In this document: positions 50,701-62,700 of the stretch, one piece after another | Position numbering within the stretch: position 1 is the stretch's first letter | Layout of the letters: each line of letters starts with the position of its first letter | Assembly: GCA_006937955.1 (NCBI GenBank) | Contig: SSNP01000006.1 | Coordinates: 6,690,997-6,754,996, forward strand | DNA from: Pachypanchax playfairii | Taxonomy: Eukaryota > Chordata > Actinopteri > Cyprinodontiformes > Aplocheilidae | Direction: 5' to 3' | Length of the DNA: 64,000 nucleotides | Program-made: the position numbers and the translations under genes | Notes under the pieces: model-generated | Seen by the model: the letters and a program-made list of their open reading frames with translations, nothing else | What the model was told of the DNA's origin: nothing | Databases searched by the model: none

Positions 50701-53700
50701 ATATTCACTTTTCCAAGATTAAAACCACACGGAAATAAAAACACCAGTTTCAATAAAGACGATGCAAGCGTAAGGACCAACTCTAACATCGACCTTCTCG
50801 AGCCAACAATCTCCCTATCAATGACACTGTTGTTGTTTACGGCAAACGTTATGAGTCTTCTGTGTTTCAGATCATCAGATCTTTGAAAGGGACTGCAAAC
50901 CAACAGCAGACTGGCTCACATGCATCCTGGCAGTTTTACAGAAGATGAATGAGAAGCTTTTAAATTGAAAGAAAAGGTCTGGGTCAGCTAACTCGGCTGA
51001 ATGTACAATCTATGAAAAACTCATTCATTTTTTACGCTGTAGACGTTTCAATGGAAACACAAGTGCTGATTTGTGATCAGTGTTCTGAAATGTCTGCGTT
51101 GCTTCTGTGCCAAATCAATTAAGCTTTAACAGGAAACAATGTCATGTTGTTCGGTAAAGGTGTGACACGTATAATTCTGTTTCACCAAATAAATTTAAAT
51201 CATTGATAAACAAAACGTGTGTAAAACAAAACGAGTTAACAATTAGAGGCACACTGTGTGATTAACAAGCTAGCTGACAACAAGTCAGTTAAATCAAGCT
51301 GTTTTCAGCAGCTATTTACCGACAGTGACACCTGTTACCAGACCATTTGTCAGCGATACTAAAATAAAGATCAATATTTTTTAATATGGAATATTAATGG
51401 CAGCTTTGATGAAGCTTGTTCTGCAGACAGGAAGCAGCTAACAAAAGGAGGGCAGGTTCATTTCACATTCAGAGCTTGTAAATGTACAGATGAATCACAA
51501 TGATGGTTAACTGAATCTAGCAGCCTTTATTTATAATATATTAAAAAGATCTTTAAGATAGGATGCTTGTAATGCTGACATACTTATTCATTTAATTGAT
51601 TTTCCTTCTCCAGTTTGAAGTTAAAGCTGATTTCATTTGAAAGAAACAAAAAGCTTATTGACCGTCGGCTTTAAAATGACTTGTGTTTGAAAGAGAATTA
51701 TTCTTCAGTGAACGAGATATTGAAGGTGAAATATGTAAGAATTTTACAGTAAAATAATCACACAACAGTCTAATGTCTCACTGATGTTGAAAGTAAAGTC
51801 ACATTGTAATAGATCTTGATCTCAGTCGGCTGGGTGGTCGCTAGTTTTTGTCCTTTTAAAAACGCTGTTCCATGACGGAATCATTGTTTACAATAACTAT
51901 TCTGCATCCAGACTTCCTGGTTCCATAGTGAATCCCATGTGAGTCTGCAAGGCTGCCAAGTCTTCAACACAAGCAGCAAAAAGTAAAAGAAGCAGCCCTG
52001 TGGTAAGTTGTAGTAAACCTAAGAAACCACAACATCCTTCTCAAAAACTGAACAAATACAAGAGTAAAAAAAAAAAAAAGAGGATCAATATACAGTATAT
52101 ATATACTGTATATATGTGTGGAGCACTTGGGGCAGTAACCCCCAAACTAGAGGAATGGCTCCAGCAGATCCCTGGAAGAACCTCAGACATCTCAGTCCAG
52201 AAAACTGCAGTACTCGGAACAGCTAAACTACTGCGCAGGACCCTCAAGCTCCCAGGCCTCTGGTAGAGGACCCGAGCTTGGAATGGGAAAAAACACAGCC
52301 AAAGTGGCGAGAGGGGAATTATATTTGGTTGCCAGTTCCAATGTTGATCCTCGTTATATATACATTACATATATATATATGTATATATACATTATATATA
52401 TATATATACTGTATTTGTGATAAATTGTGTGTATATATTTATGTTTATTTATGCGTGTTTATATTTATATATGTTGTGGTTTCTAAGGTTTACTAAGGAG
52501 GAGCCTGTTGTAAATTGAGGAGCTAACGCCATAGTTTGAAACTAGTTTGATTACAGAGAACTCAGATGAGGAGTAAACTACAGTAATATGCAAATTTTGC
52601 AGAAAAACGGTGGTTAAAAAGAGTGGACACTCATCCAATCACATCCACCGTACAGTCATGTGACTTCATCCCAATCTGTAATATGCAGGGAGAAGCGCTG
52701 CTAACGTAGCAGTGACTGTGTCGGTATATTTACCGAGTTCAGACTCCTCTACGGGACTCTCTATCAAAAAAGTGACTAGCGACAAATCTAGTGACTTTCA
52801 TGATGTTATAAGACAGTTTTGTAGACTAACGTGGAATATGTATCATTGTTACTGTGTTCCTTTAGCAGTAGAGCGCTCGCAGCTCGCTGATGAAACTCTG
52901 CCCGCTCAGTTGGATAGATATTAGTCCAGCTAAGACCAGAATGTCGATGAATTGTATGTGTATATTTGTATATACTGTATATATACAGTATATGTGATAA
53001 ATTGTGTGCATATAATTTTTTTTTCTGGTAAACTAGATTCTTCCCATTTTTTAGAATAAGATATCTTTACACAAATTAAGGTCATCTATCAGATAGATTC
53101 TATCTGGATGGATATATTAATGGGCTATTTAGTGTCATGTAGAGTATTGAAACTAGGCATATGGAATCCCTTTAACATCCCTAATATGACGCTGCTAAAT
53201 TAATTAAATTAACAGAAATTTGTATTGAACAAGCTCCTCAGATGAGAAGCAAAACAAATTTCAAGACATAGTTAAGATGTGGGTTTTGGATCATGTCCTG
53301 GATGACTGGGATTATTTACCAGCACCCTGTTCCTCATGTACCATAATCTGCATTCATTCATAAAATTAAAGAGATCAATTCTATTTTGTGATTACAGTTG
53401 ATACATTGGTGCGTCTGGTACTAATTACACACAGACTGTGGACACGAACTGATTATAAGCTGCATTGTAAATTTGTCTTTCACTTCCATGACTGTAAATC
53501 TGTCCCACAGTGATTCAGGGTGGGATTCTCAGGAGAAGCTCTGTCTGTTCAAACAAATGGGGATGACTGAATCACTGATGATATGCTGTAATTTAATCAT
53601 ACTAGTGACTCAAACCACAACATGCAGCAACATTCTCCAAAATTCAAACTGAGCTTCTTTCTTCTATAAAATGGTAACATATGATAGTTTAAAGAGGCCA

Positions 53701-56700
53701 TTCCATTAAAAACAGTTTTTCTGAGGATTCTGTTGAATATTTTAGCTCCACAGGTGTTCTTACCTTCATAGTGGGTGTGAAAACAGGTCAATAACTTCTC
53801 TTTCAGTTTTTATCTCTCAAACTACTCCGGTGGCGATAAAACCCGATTTCTCCTTTCTCCTTTGTTCGTTAGTATTCGGCAACTCCCACAGTTGAAACCA
53901 CGCCTAGCATGCTGCTGGCTAAAAGCTGCTACCATAAGGCATATCAAACAGAAAGACACGACGTCTGATGTTGCCATGCGCAATGGGGCAGGAAACAGTA
54001 TATCTTGCTCTCATAGGCTAGTTTGTTAGCCAATCAGAGTCCAGCAAATTTGAATAATTAATATGAACGAGCTGCTGACGAAGCAGCCTGATGGAAGGAG
54101 CCGGAACCACCCGAATTTTAATGCAGACAGATTGAAAGGTCTGTTAATAAGTGTTTCCTGACGTTTTTTTAGATATAAAATGTTTCATATTACTGGTTAA
54201 TACTAAAGAAATAACCACAAAGTCATGAAATTTGTATGAAATGGCCTCTTTAACAGCATCTATTGGGAATAAAATGAACATTGCATACAGTGTCCCAACC
54301 TTTTAGGAAAGGGAGTTTTACAAAAATCGGGTTAAAATTTTGATTCTTTTCAAGACTGTAAGAACACAGTGGTGTTACATCCAGAAATGAAACAGAACAG
54401 CAGCTTAACACTTGTTTCTCTGAATATTTTTTCCAGCAACAGAGAGTGATGCACTTGTGGGCGGCATGAATGTTTAAATCTTTAAGAGATAAAAGGGGGA
54501 AAAAAAGAGAGAACAGATGTGAGGAAGTCTTTCAGAAACCTGGGAATAAGAATGTTTCTTCCTCTCAGCTCTGTACTGTCTGTCTTCTGTTGAAGGTATT
54601 GTGAAGATCAAAGAGCTACAGAGTAACTGACTGGACATAAAGGTTAAAAAATGCACAGATATGCACATGTATAATGAGAGAAGATAAACTCTATAACCCA
54701 AAAAGAAAAGCGAAGGGTAAAACAATAAATAACACACTGAGAGAAGGACAAGTAGATGAGAGAAAAAACACATATAATGTCAGGTCTTGGGGTTTGTTTT
54801 GGGTTTTATTAGTTTTTGTAGTTCTTGTGTGATTTTGTGTTGGGTTTTTTTAGGGGTGTCAAATTATTGCGTTAGTTGCGATTAATTAATTACAGCTATA
54901 TTTGGTGCGTTATATTCCTTAATCGCATTAATCTAATTTTTAATCTATATTTACAGTTTCTGCTTTTGAGTTGCTTTTAAATAAAATCATTTTTTAGTAT
55001 TTCGGCTTCTTGTGCTGGAGTTGTACAAAGGGATTAATCCAGTGCTTAAAGCTGGAGTGCGTAACTTTTACATGTCCGTGGATGTCCGTTTCAGCCAAGC
55101 CACTATCAGAGGAGATGACACAATGCAGATTAAGCCGATCGGCTCCTCAAACATCTCACGGTATTTTTCAATATATATCATTTTTACTTTGCGTGTCGAC
55201 TGCGACATTCCCGCGCTGTCGCACATGAAATTACGTCTTTTATGTCACAACAAGAAAAATAATAAGAAATAGAACGCAGTGTCTCGTAGCAGCCGGCAGA
55301 ACGTGAAGGTCGACATGGCGGAGAATCCAAATAAACAGCCGAGAGACACTTATCGGGAAGTGGATCCTACCACGAAAAAAAAAAAAAATTCCTGGACGTT
55401 CGGCAGAGGGACTATTGGCTAAGAAGGAAAGTGACCGAAGGAGAAGGCAAACACGAATTTGTATCGGTGTCGCTTTTCCTCGGTGGAGAGAAGAGATCTG
55501 GCTGATGTTCAGGGGTGCACATAAGTGGTCCGCAGGTCCGCACACACTGTCAAAATATAAAATGCGCACCAGATGAAACCCAGAGCGCCGAAGTTCCAGC
55601 TGATCAGCTGATTCTGTCTCTATCTGTGTCAGTTTGTGTCTGTCAGTTTGTGTCTGTCAGTTTGCCAGTGTAACGGTTTTTCAGTCAGTCAGATCAGTGC
55701 AGCTGACTGCAGGATTCTGCATCGTGTCAAAACTGAAAAAATTCACTGAATAAGACAAATAGATCATTGTGGCCCCAACAGCTGACTAATAAATTTCAAC
55801 ACCAAACTGTTAAATGTAGATTAAAGTGAACAATCAAACCTGTAAACAATCCAACCTGAACTCTGAAGGTTTTTTTACCAGTATTTTTATATTTTACTGG
55901 TTTCTCTTGATTTTTTCAACAATGAAATGATATTTATTGAAACAAATATAGAGCCAGGTAAAGTAAACAGACTGAATTTGAAGCTTGATTAAGACAGATA
56001 CCGGTTGGAATAACAACGGCAGAGATAAAGCGGTGGCAGCTGGGCTTACGTCATATGGAAGCGCCAGCTTTATTGTTGTAATGACGCAAAAATTCCGCTA
56101 GGGGGCGACAGAAGTTACAGAAGTTACGCACTCCAGCTTTAATTTGTAAATCAAAAGTTACCGGAACGCTACAAGACCAGAATTCACTGACTGATACCGG
56201 AACACACACACATACACAACCGTCAGACCAGACCAAGCGCGGTGTAAATTTTCAAGCAGGGCTAGGAAAGTGATGATAAACCCAGAAGAAGTAAGTTATA
56301 CTGCCTTTTTGATGCTGCTGTTATTTAACCCAACTGGCGCCGTTAACGAATCCTAGCAAACAGTTACCGGAACACACCCTTTCAAAATAAGACAGTTCTC
56401 GGATTTTGTTCCGGCTCAAATTAAGCCCTGGATTAATCACTCTTAGGTGGACATCTATTGGCTGCTAATTGACTTCCAGTGACGGCAAGGTGAGCAAAAG
56501 CGGTTAGTTGCAGAGCGGAGAAGTGACAATGGAGGAGCATATGAGAGTTGTCGGTCACATGAATGGAAAATTTTCTTTTCAAAAACGTCCCGACGGAACC
56601 ATGGATAACAATAGTGTTTTTCTTAGCTATTATTAAATGAGATTAAAAATAAGATTAATTAATTACTGCTCAAAATTAATTAATCTCATCCAATTTTTAA

Positions 56701-59700
56701 TCTCATGACAGCACTAGTTTTTTTTCTCCTGGTCCCTCTCTGTTTCATGTGTAGTCTTGTGTCGTGTCTCGTCCCCTGTCTTTCGGTTCAGCTTTTATGT
56801 TTGGTCATTATCTGCACTTCCGGTTTTTCTTGTATTGCGGCAACATTTGTACTTCCTGTTTTCCCTCCGTTTGTTAGGTTCCTCGATGTTTCAGTTGTAT
56901 TCACTTCCTGTTTACTTCCTGTGTGTCTCAGTTCCTAGTGTTCTCTGTGTCACTCGTTTTCGGAGGTGTTTTGAGTTTGTAATTGGGTCAGGTTTCGTAT
57001 TTAAGTTGCTTCGGCTGTGTTCACCGGTGTGCTGGGATTATTATTGATTTCTGTGGACATGCTGGTTTGGACTTCTCTCTTACCTCATCGTTCATGTAAG
57101 TCTAGCTGCTCCACCAGCTTTATTTTTGTTTTTATTAAGAGGTTTATTATTTGATTAATCTTCCTTTGATTATTTGTTTCTGGCACTTGGGTCCTAAAAA
57201 CCGCAAATCCTCAGGTCATGTCATGTAAACACAGGAGATCCAAAAAACTGCACATTATTTTTGCACTTGGCAGATGAAAACATGGCTGCACAAAGATCTT
57301 TTTACAGCAAGGCTCTTTTCTTGAAAGCATTTTTAACTCAGCAGCAGTTTTTTGTGTGATTTTATCCTGCTGAGAATCGAGCAGCCTTTTGTTACAGCAG
57401 ACTGGCTTCACCTCAGCTGAACTCAAACCTGACGAAGGCTCCATCCCTCTAACGGTCTCTTTGTGAACTGTCTGTGTTCAGAAGTTTGACTGGCTGTAAA
57501 ACGTTCCGGTTTTTACTCTAATCCTCTGGAGAAAAGATGCTTTTTGTTCCCAATCAGTAAAGGAGAATGACAGATATGAATCCCTCATAAATCCTATTAA
57601 ATTGAACATTTGTAAAACAACTTATTAACTTTCTCCCTTCAGTTTTGTGATGCAATTTATGTCAGAGTCAGCACGTTCAATTTAAAATGTCAGACAAGAT
57701 CCGGCGTGCTGATTGCTGATAAGAGTCCCAGTGATATTAGTTTATTCTTTTAAGGTTTATTAGAAAAAAAAAACAACAACAACAACAAACTCAGTATTCT
57801 CACTTTTAGATACTATAAAAAAAATCCATCAATCTTTTGATATTCAAAATTTTTTTAGATTAAAATCCATCCATTCATTTTCTGAATCTGCTTCTTCCTG
57901 TTCAGAGTCGCAGGAAGCTGGTGTTTATCTCCAGCAGTCTTTGGGCGAGAGGCGGGGGACACCCTGGACAGGTTGCTAGTCCATCACAGGGCCACACATA
58001 GACAAGAAACCATACACATAGGGACAATTTAGAGTCACCAATTAACCTCCAGCCAGAGGAAGAAGAAGGAAGGAAGCCAGAGTCCCCAGAGAAAACGCAC
58101 ACATGCACGGGGAGAACATGGAAACTCCATGCAGAAAGTTCTTCTCGCTGCAAGGCAACAGATCTACCAACTGCGCCATCGTGCAGCCCTAAATTAACCC
58201 CGGAATTAGAAAGAATAATTTTAACTCCCAACAATTTAAACAAGAAAGAAAGTTGAGTCTGATTAAACATCACTACCATTTAAGTTTATTGCCAAACTTT
58301 ACATTTGTCTCCTTTTGTTTTCTTGTCTTGTCTATAGCAGGTCGCCCTGTAAACTGTTCTGTGGGCGGCTGCATTCTAGTGAGGAGAGAGATTGTCTCTC
58401 GTTTAGAAGACCTCAGGGGTTCGATCCCCGCGGCCAGAAGGCGACATGTTGAAGTGTCCTTAGGCAAGATACTGAACCTGCAACTTCCCCGGGCGGCCGT
58501 AGTCTTACCAGGCAGGAGATCGTCCTCCAATCAGGAGATTGGAGTTAGATCCCGAGTCCCAGCAGAGGCTGCATGTCGGAGTATCTTTGGTCAGGATACT
58601 AAACCCTGCAACCGCCGTACAAAACGACTGCACTCTGCGCCTCAGAAATGAGCATGGGGTAAACGCAGAGCCTGAATTCCCCCAAGAGGGATCAATAAAG
58701 TATATATTATTATTATTATTAACTGGTTTGAATCCCTGCTCCATTTGGAAAGATCGCTTTGCTGTTGTGTCCTTATGCAAGACACTTCACCCACCTTGCC
58801 TGTTTGGTGGTGGTCGGAGGGCCTCTCCTCTGTCAGTGTGTGTTCCAGGACAGCTGTGGTTACAACATGTGTGTTTTGTGCCAACGTCATGCCAATCAGA
58901 TTATATATATTAGATTTTACTTCAAATAGAATTTTTAAAGGAAATACTGTACTTTCATTCTACACCCATCTAAAGACTCCGTGGAGGTCTTTTTGTTTTA
59001 AATATAGCTTTTTATGAAAATGTTCCTTATTCCACCTTTAATGCACTAAACAAGTACACTCCTTTTACACTTTTAAACTTTCACGGCAGCTGATTCAAAT
59101 ACTCGTTTTCATTTCAGTCCTTGAGCCTGTTAGTTTTAAAGTTTGTTTTTTGTGTGTGTGTGTTTTGTTCATTAACTGGATCATCCGGGCATAATAATGA
59201 CATATAAACAAGTGCTGTGTCTACATTTTATACATAAGTTAGCAAAGCACCCAAACAACAACAACAAAACAAGTCTACCACTGACCCCAGTTCAGCACCA
59301 TGGAGAGCTCCATAATGCCGCTTTTCCACCGACAGAACACGGTGCGGCTCGGTTCACTTTAGCCCCCTGCGGACCCTTTTCCACCGCCTTTCTCAGGTCT
59401 TAACCGCGTCATTCCGCGCCAACCCGGCCCCTTTTTTCAGACCACCTCCTCGATGGTCCGAAGCGGCCCAAAGCGGGCCCACACGCCCACCTGTCTACTG
59501 ATTGGTCCAGTAAACTGCTACCAGTGACACGACTACCTACGTAGTGGTAGCCCCTGATTGGTCCGGCTGTGTGTGGTGTTCACGTGGGAAGCGCTCCCGC
59601 AAAAGGCTTTTAAAGAAAACTCCCAGCAACCATACAAATATTTTATTTTAAAATACAATTGACTTTGAACAATGGCGACTTCCTCCACAAGAACCAAAAA

Positions 59701-62700
59701 TCAAACCAACCAAAATGAACCACTGACAGAGCGCAAAGTACAAAAACACACGTATATCCACCATTGTTGTTGTTGTTTCACGCGCTGTGACGTCGCGGAC
59801 AAAGACTTTTGCGCGCCACTTTTCATAGCCAGATAGGCACCGCCCCTATCCCCACTTACGTCCGCTTTTTGTTTCCACCGCCTCAAGCGAATTGATCCGC
59901 GCTATATTGTACCGCTCTCAAGCGCACCGTGCAGATTTATCGGTGGAAAAGGGGCATAAGTCAGTCAGTAGAGCTCAGAGAAATAAAACTAAAGGATTTT
60001 TTTTTTTTTTGGGGGGGGGGGTACACTTACTGGGTGTTTAGCTGAGATTCTTCCAGTAACAGCACTTGTCTGGTACCACGCAGAGGAAACGAAGCTCTGA
60101 AATGTAAAAAGAAAGATAAATCATGCAGAATAAAGTGATAAATATTTTCTGTTTGCTTTAAATCAATTCAAGCAAAACAAAAATGGATTTTTTTTATCAC
60201 TAAATGTGGAGATTTAAATGAGCAGTGTGATCATCACGTAGCTGGTTCCACTCCAAATCCAACTGAAAACAACAGCTGTGATCCTTATTGGCGTCATTAA
60301 CTCTCATTATGTTTTTGGACGAACAGACATCAACATGTCCAGTTTGAATGAGCTGTTTACAGTCTGCAGTTCCAGTTATGTTAATAAGTAAAACATGTTT
60401 TTGACAGCACACGACTCGCTCTTCTGATACGCCGATCTCTGATAAAAAAAAAACTTTTAAAGTGCATTATCAGTAAAATCAGATTTAAAAAATGACCTTG
60501 TTTTAAACATAAATTGACTTTAATGCGTAAAAACGCAGGAAAATGGAACTAATGTAACTAAATTCACTGTCAGCATCTAATTTATATGATTACAATAGAA
60601 AGAAACCTCCAGTTTAAAGAGTAATGAGTAGGAATTTGGATGTTTTTTTGTGTTTTGTTTTGTGTCCTTTCAGGCTGGGACTGCTGCTTTCTTGCCACTG
60701 AATGAATCACCAGCAGCTCCAGCCAAACAGACAGACTTTGCAGGATCGAAACACAGATTTGACAAACAGAAACTGCTGCTCCCGTGTGTGAAGCTCAAAC
60801 GAGGCCCACGTGGAGGGACAGCCAGAAAAACATCTCGTCCTCCAAACTTCATACTGGCCTGGCAGCAGAATGAACTGACAACGTTATGAGACACAATCCA
60901 GTCACATGGCAGCTCTTTGCTGTAGGTGAACTGCAACATCTTATATATATTTCCTGAGCGTTTGATTGGAAGATACAGAACTACTAAAAAATCTGTAACA
61001 TCTATAACATCCCAATTTCAATTTTCGAGTTTTAGAGCAGAAACCATGTTGTTTGGTTTTTGTTGTGTCATAAAGAACACAATTTTTACAGAATCTAGAC
61101 TTAAAGATGAACAAACAATCCTGGTGAAGCTGTTAACACGGCTGGGATCTAAAATAAACTGTGTGTAAAGATTTTATAGTAATTTTTACTCGAAGAAACC
61201 AGAAGCAGACTCACTTTGCTCTTCATGCACGACAGAATCCCATCAACAAAAGTGGACTTGATTTTGTGAATCTGGGGCATAAAAAAGAAGCAATTAGTGA
61301 TGTTAATGTGAGACTAAAACTCTGCAAAAATTCTGCAAAAAAACATAAAAACCCATCAATAGTTCATATTTTTAGAAGTCAGTTTGTTAAAGAGGCCATT
61401 TCATATACATTTCAGGACTTTGTGGTTATTTCTTAAGTATTAACCAGTAATATGAAACATTTTATATCTAAAAAACGTCAGGAAACACTGATTAACAGAC
61501 CTTTCAATCTCTCTGCGTTAAAATTCAGGTGGTTCCGGCTCGTTCCGTCAGGCCTCGAGCAGCAGCTCGTTTATATTCATTATTCGAATTTGCTGGACTC
61601 TGATTGGCTAACAAACTAGCCTATGAGAGCAAAGAATACTGTTTCCTGCCCCGCTGTGCATGGCAATGTGAGACGTCGTGTCTTCCTGTTTGCTACGTCT
61701 TATGCTACAGCTTTTAGCCAGCAGCATGCTAGGTGTGGTTTCAACTGCGGGAGATGATGAATACTAACTAGCAAAGGAGTTGTGACGAAACAAGTACCGG
61801 CCATTCGAACTTGGGTTTTATCGCTACCTGCGTAGTTTGAGAGATAAAAACTGAAAGAGAAGTTGTTGATATGTTTTCACACCCACTATGAAGGTAAGAA
61901 CACCTGTGGAGCTAAAATATTCAACAGAAACCTCAGAAGGATCTATTTTTAATGGAAGGGCCTCTTTAAAAAAAAACAATAGGAACATGTAATAATTTAC
62001 CTCTTGCAGACAGATCTTTGAACAGCCTCAGCTCAGAAGAAAAGCCACCATAATTTCAGGACTATTAAGCACACCTGAACATAAGCCACACCCACTAGCT
62101 TTGAAAAGAAAAGGCGATTTGTACATATACAGGCTGCAATTGTTTATAAGCTGCAGGTTTCTACGTTGTAACNAGGAGACTTTTTAAACTTTTATTCAAA
62201 TACATGCTGGTAACAAACACAAATACAGTAAATGATCTTTTCTTTTTTTTAACTGTGTTTGTAACACGGCGGGTTAAAAAAACAAAAATACTGTAGCCTA
62301 CGAGGAAAAGTCACCGATCGTCATCATCTTCCTCCTGTACACTATGCTCACATGCAGCAGCTCTTTTGGTCACCTTTAACTTGAATCATGTGCATTTATT
62401 CACGTTTTCCATGATGAGGGCGTGTGCAGGAAGCACATGACGAAAGCAGTGTTCAAAAGTGTGTGAAAAAGTAGCGACTTATAGTCCAGACGTGATGGTA
62501 GTTAGATTCAGCTCAGTGTGTAACACTGCAGGTTGGGATTTTATAATATTTCTGATGGAATAATAATTTCACAAAACAGATGACTGTGTAGAAGTTTTAA
62601 AAACACGCCCACATGAACTTTATCATAAGAAACCAGACTGATTTAGACTAGAACATAAGGGACCGACCTGCCTGTACTCCAGAATGATCTTTGGCAGAGG

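Larger units (their letters stand above)
54778..57220 (+). mobile_element. LTR-like fragment related to 28711-30211, interrupted
   Basis: The left piece starts TGTCAGGTCTTGGGG like the LTR at 28711. The right piece after 56716 repeats its features in order: 'acttcctgttttccctcc', 'ttaggttcctcgatg', 'gtgttttgagtttgtaat', 'gtatttaag' (TATA-like box). The 3' end is not clean and no target duplication was found. It is interrupted by a hAT-like MITE. Confidence 0.55.
46724..60030 (-). other. poln intron between exons 4 and 5 (13.3 kb)
   Basis: The largest poln intron visible. It contains TTAA-type MITEs at 47347-47918, 48561-48951 and 53690-54252, an unassigned exon-like segment at 48187-48444, a hAT-like region at 49646-50412, a LINE reverse-transcriptase fragment at 52117-52266, nested LTR and MITE insertions at 54778-57220, SINEs at 57867-58720 and a MITE at 59312-59959. 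50413-52100 and 52500-53680 show no recognisable feature apart from short TA and TATA-type repeats. Confidence 0.65.

Noticed and set aside
55012..55272. Overlapping + ORFs at the edge of the nested element
   Set aside because: They begin in the hAT-like element and run into the TTAA-type MITE. The sequence is repeat-derived with no recognisable domain.
60670..60939. Minus-strand 89-codon ORF as a possible extra poln exon
   Set aside because: Window exons 3 and 4 already join in phase and match the contiguous human protein, and no good splice pair brackets this frame.
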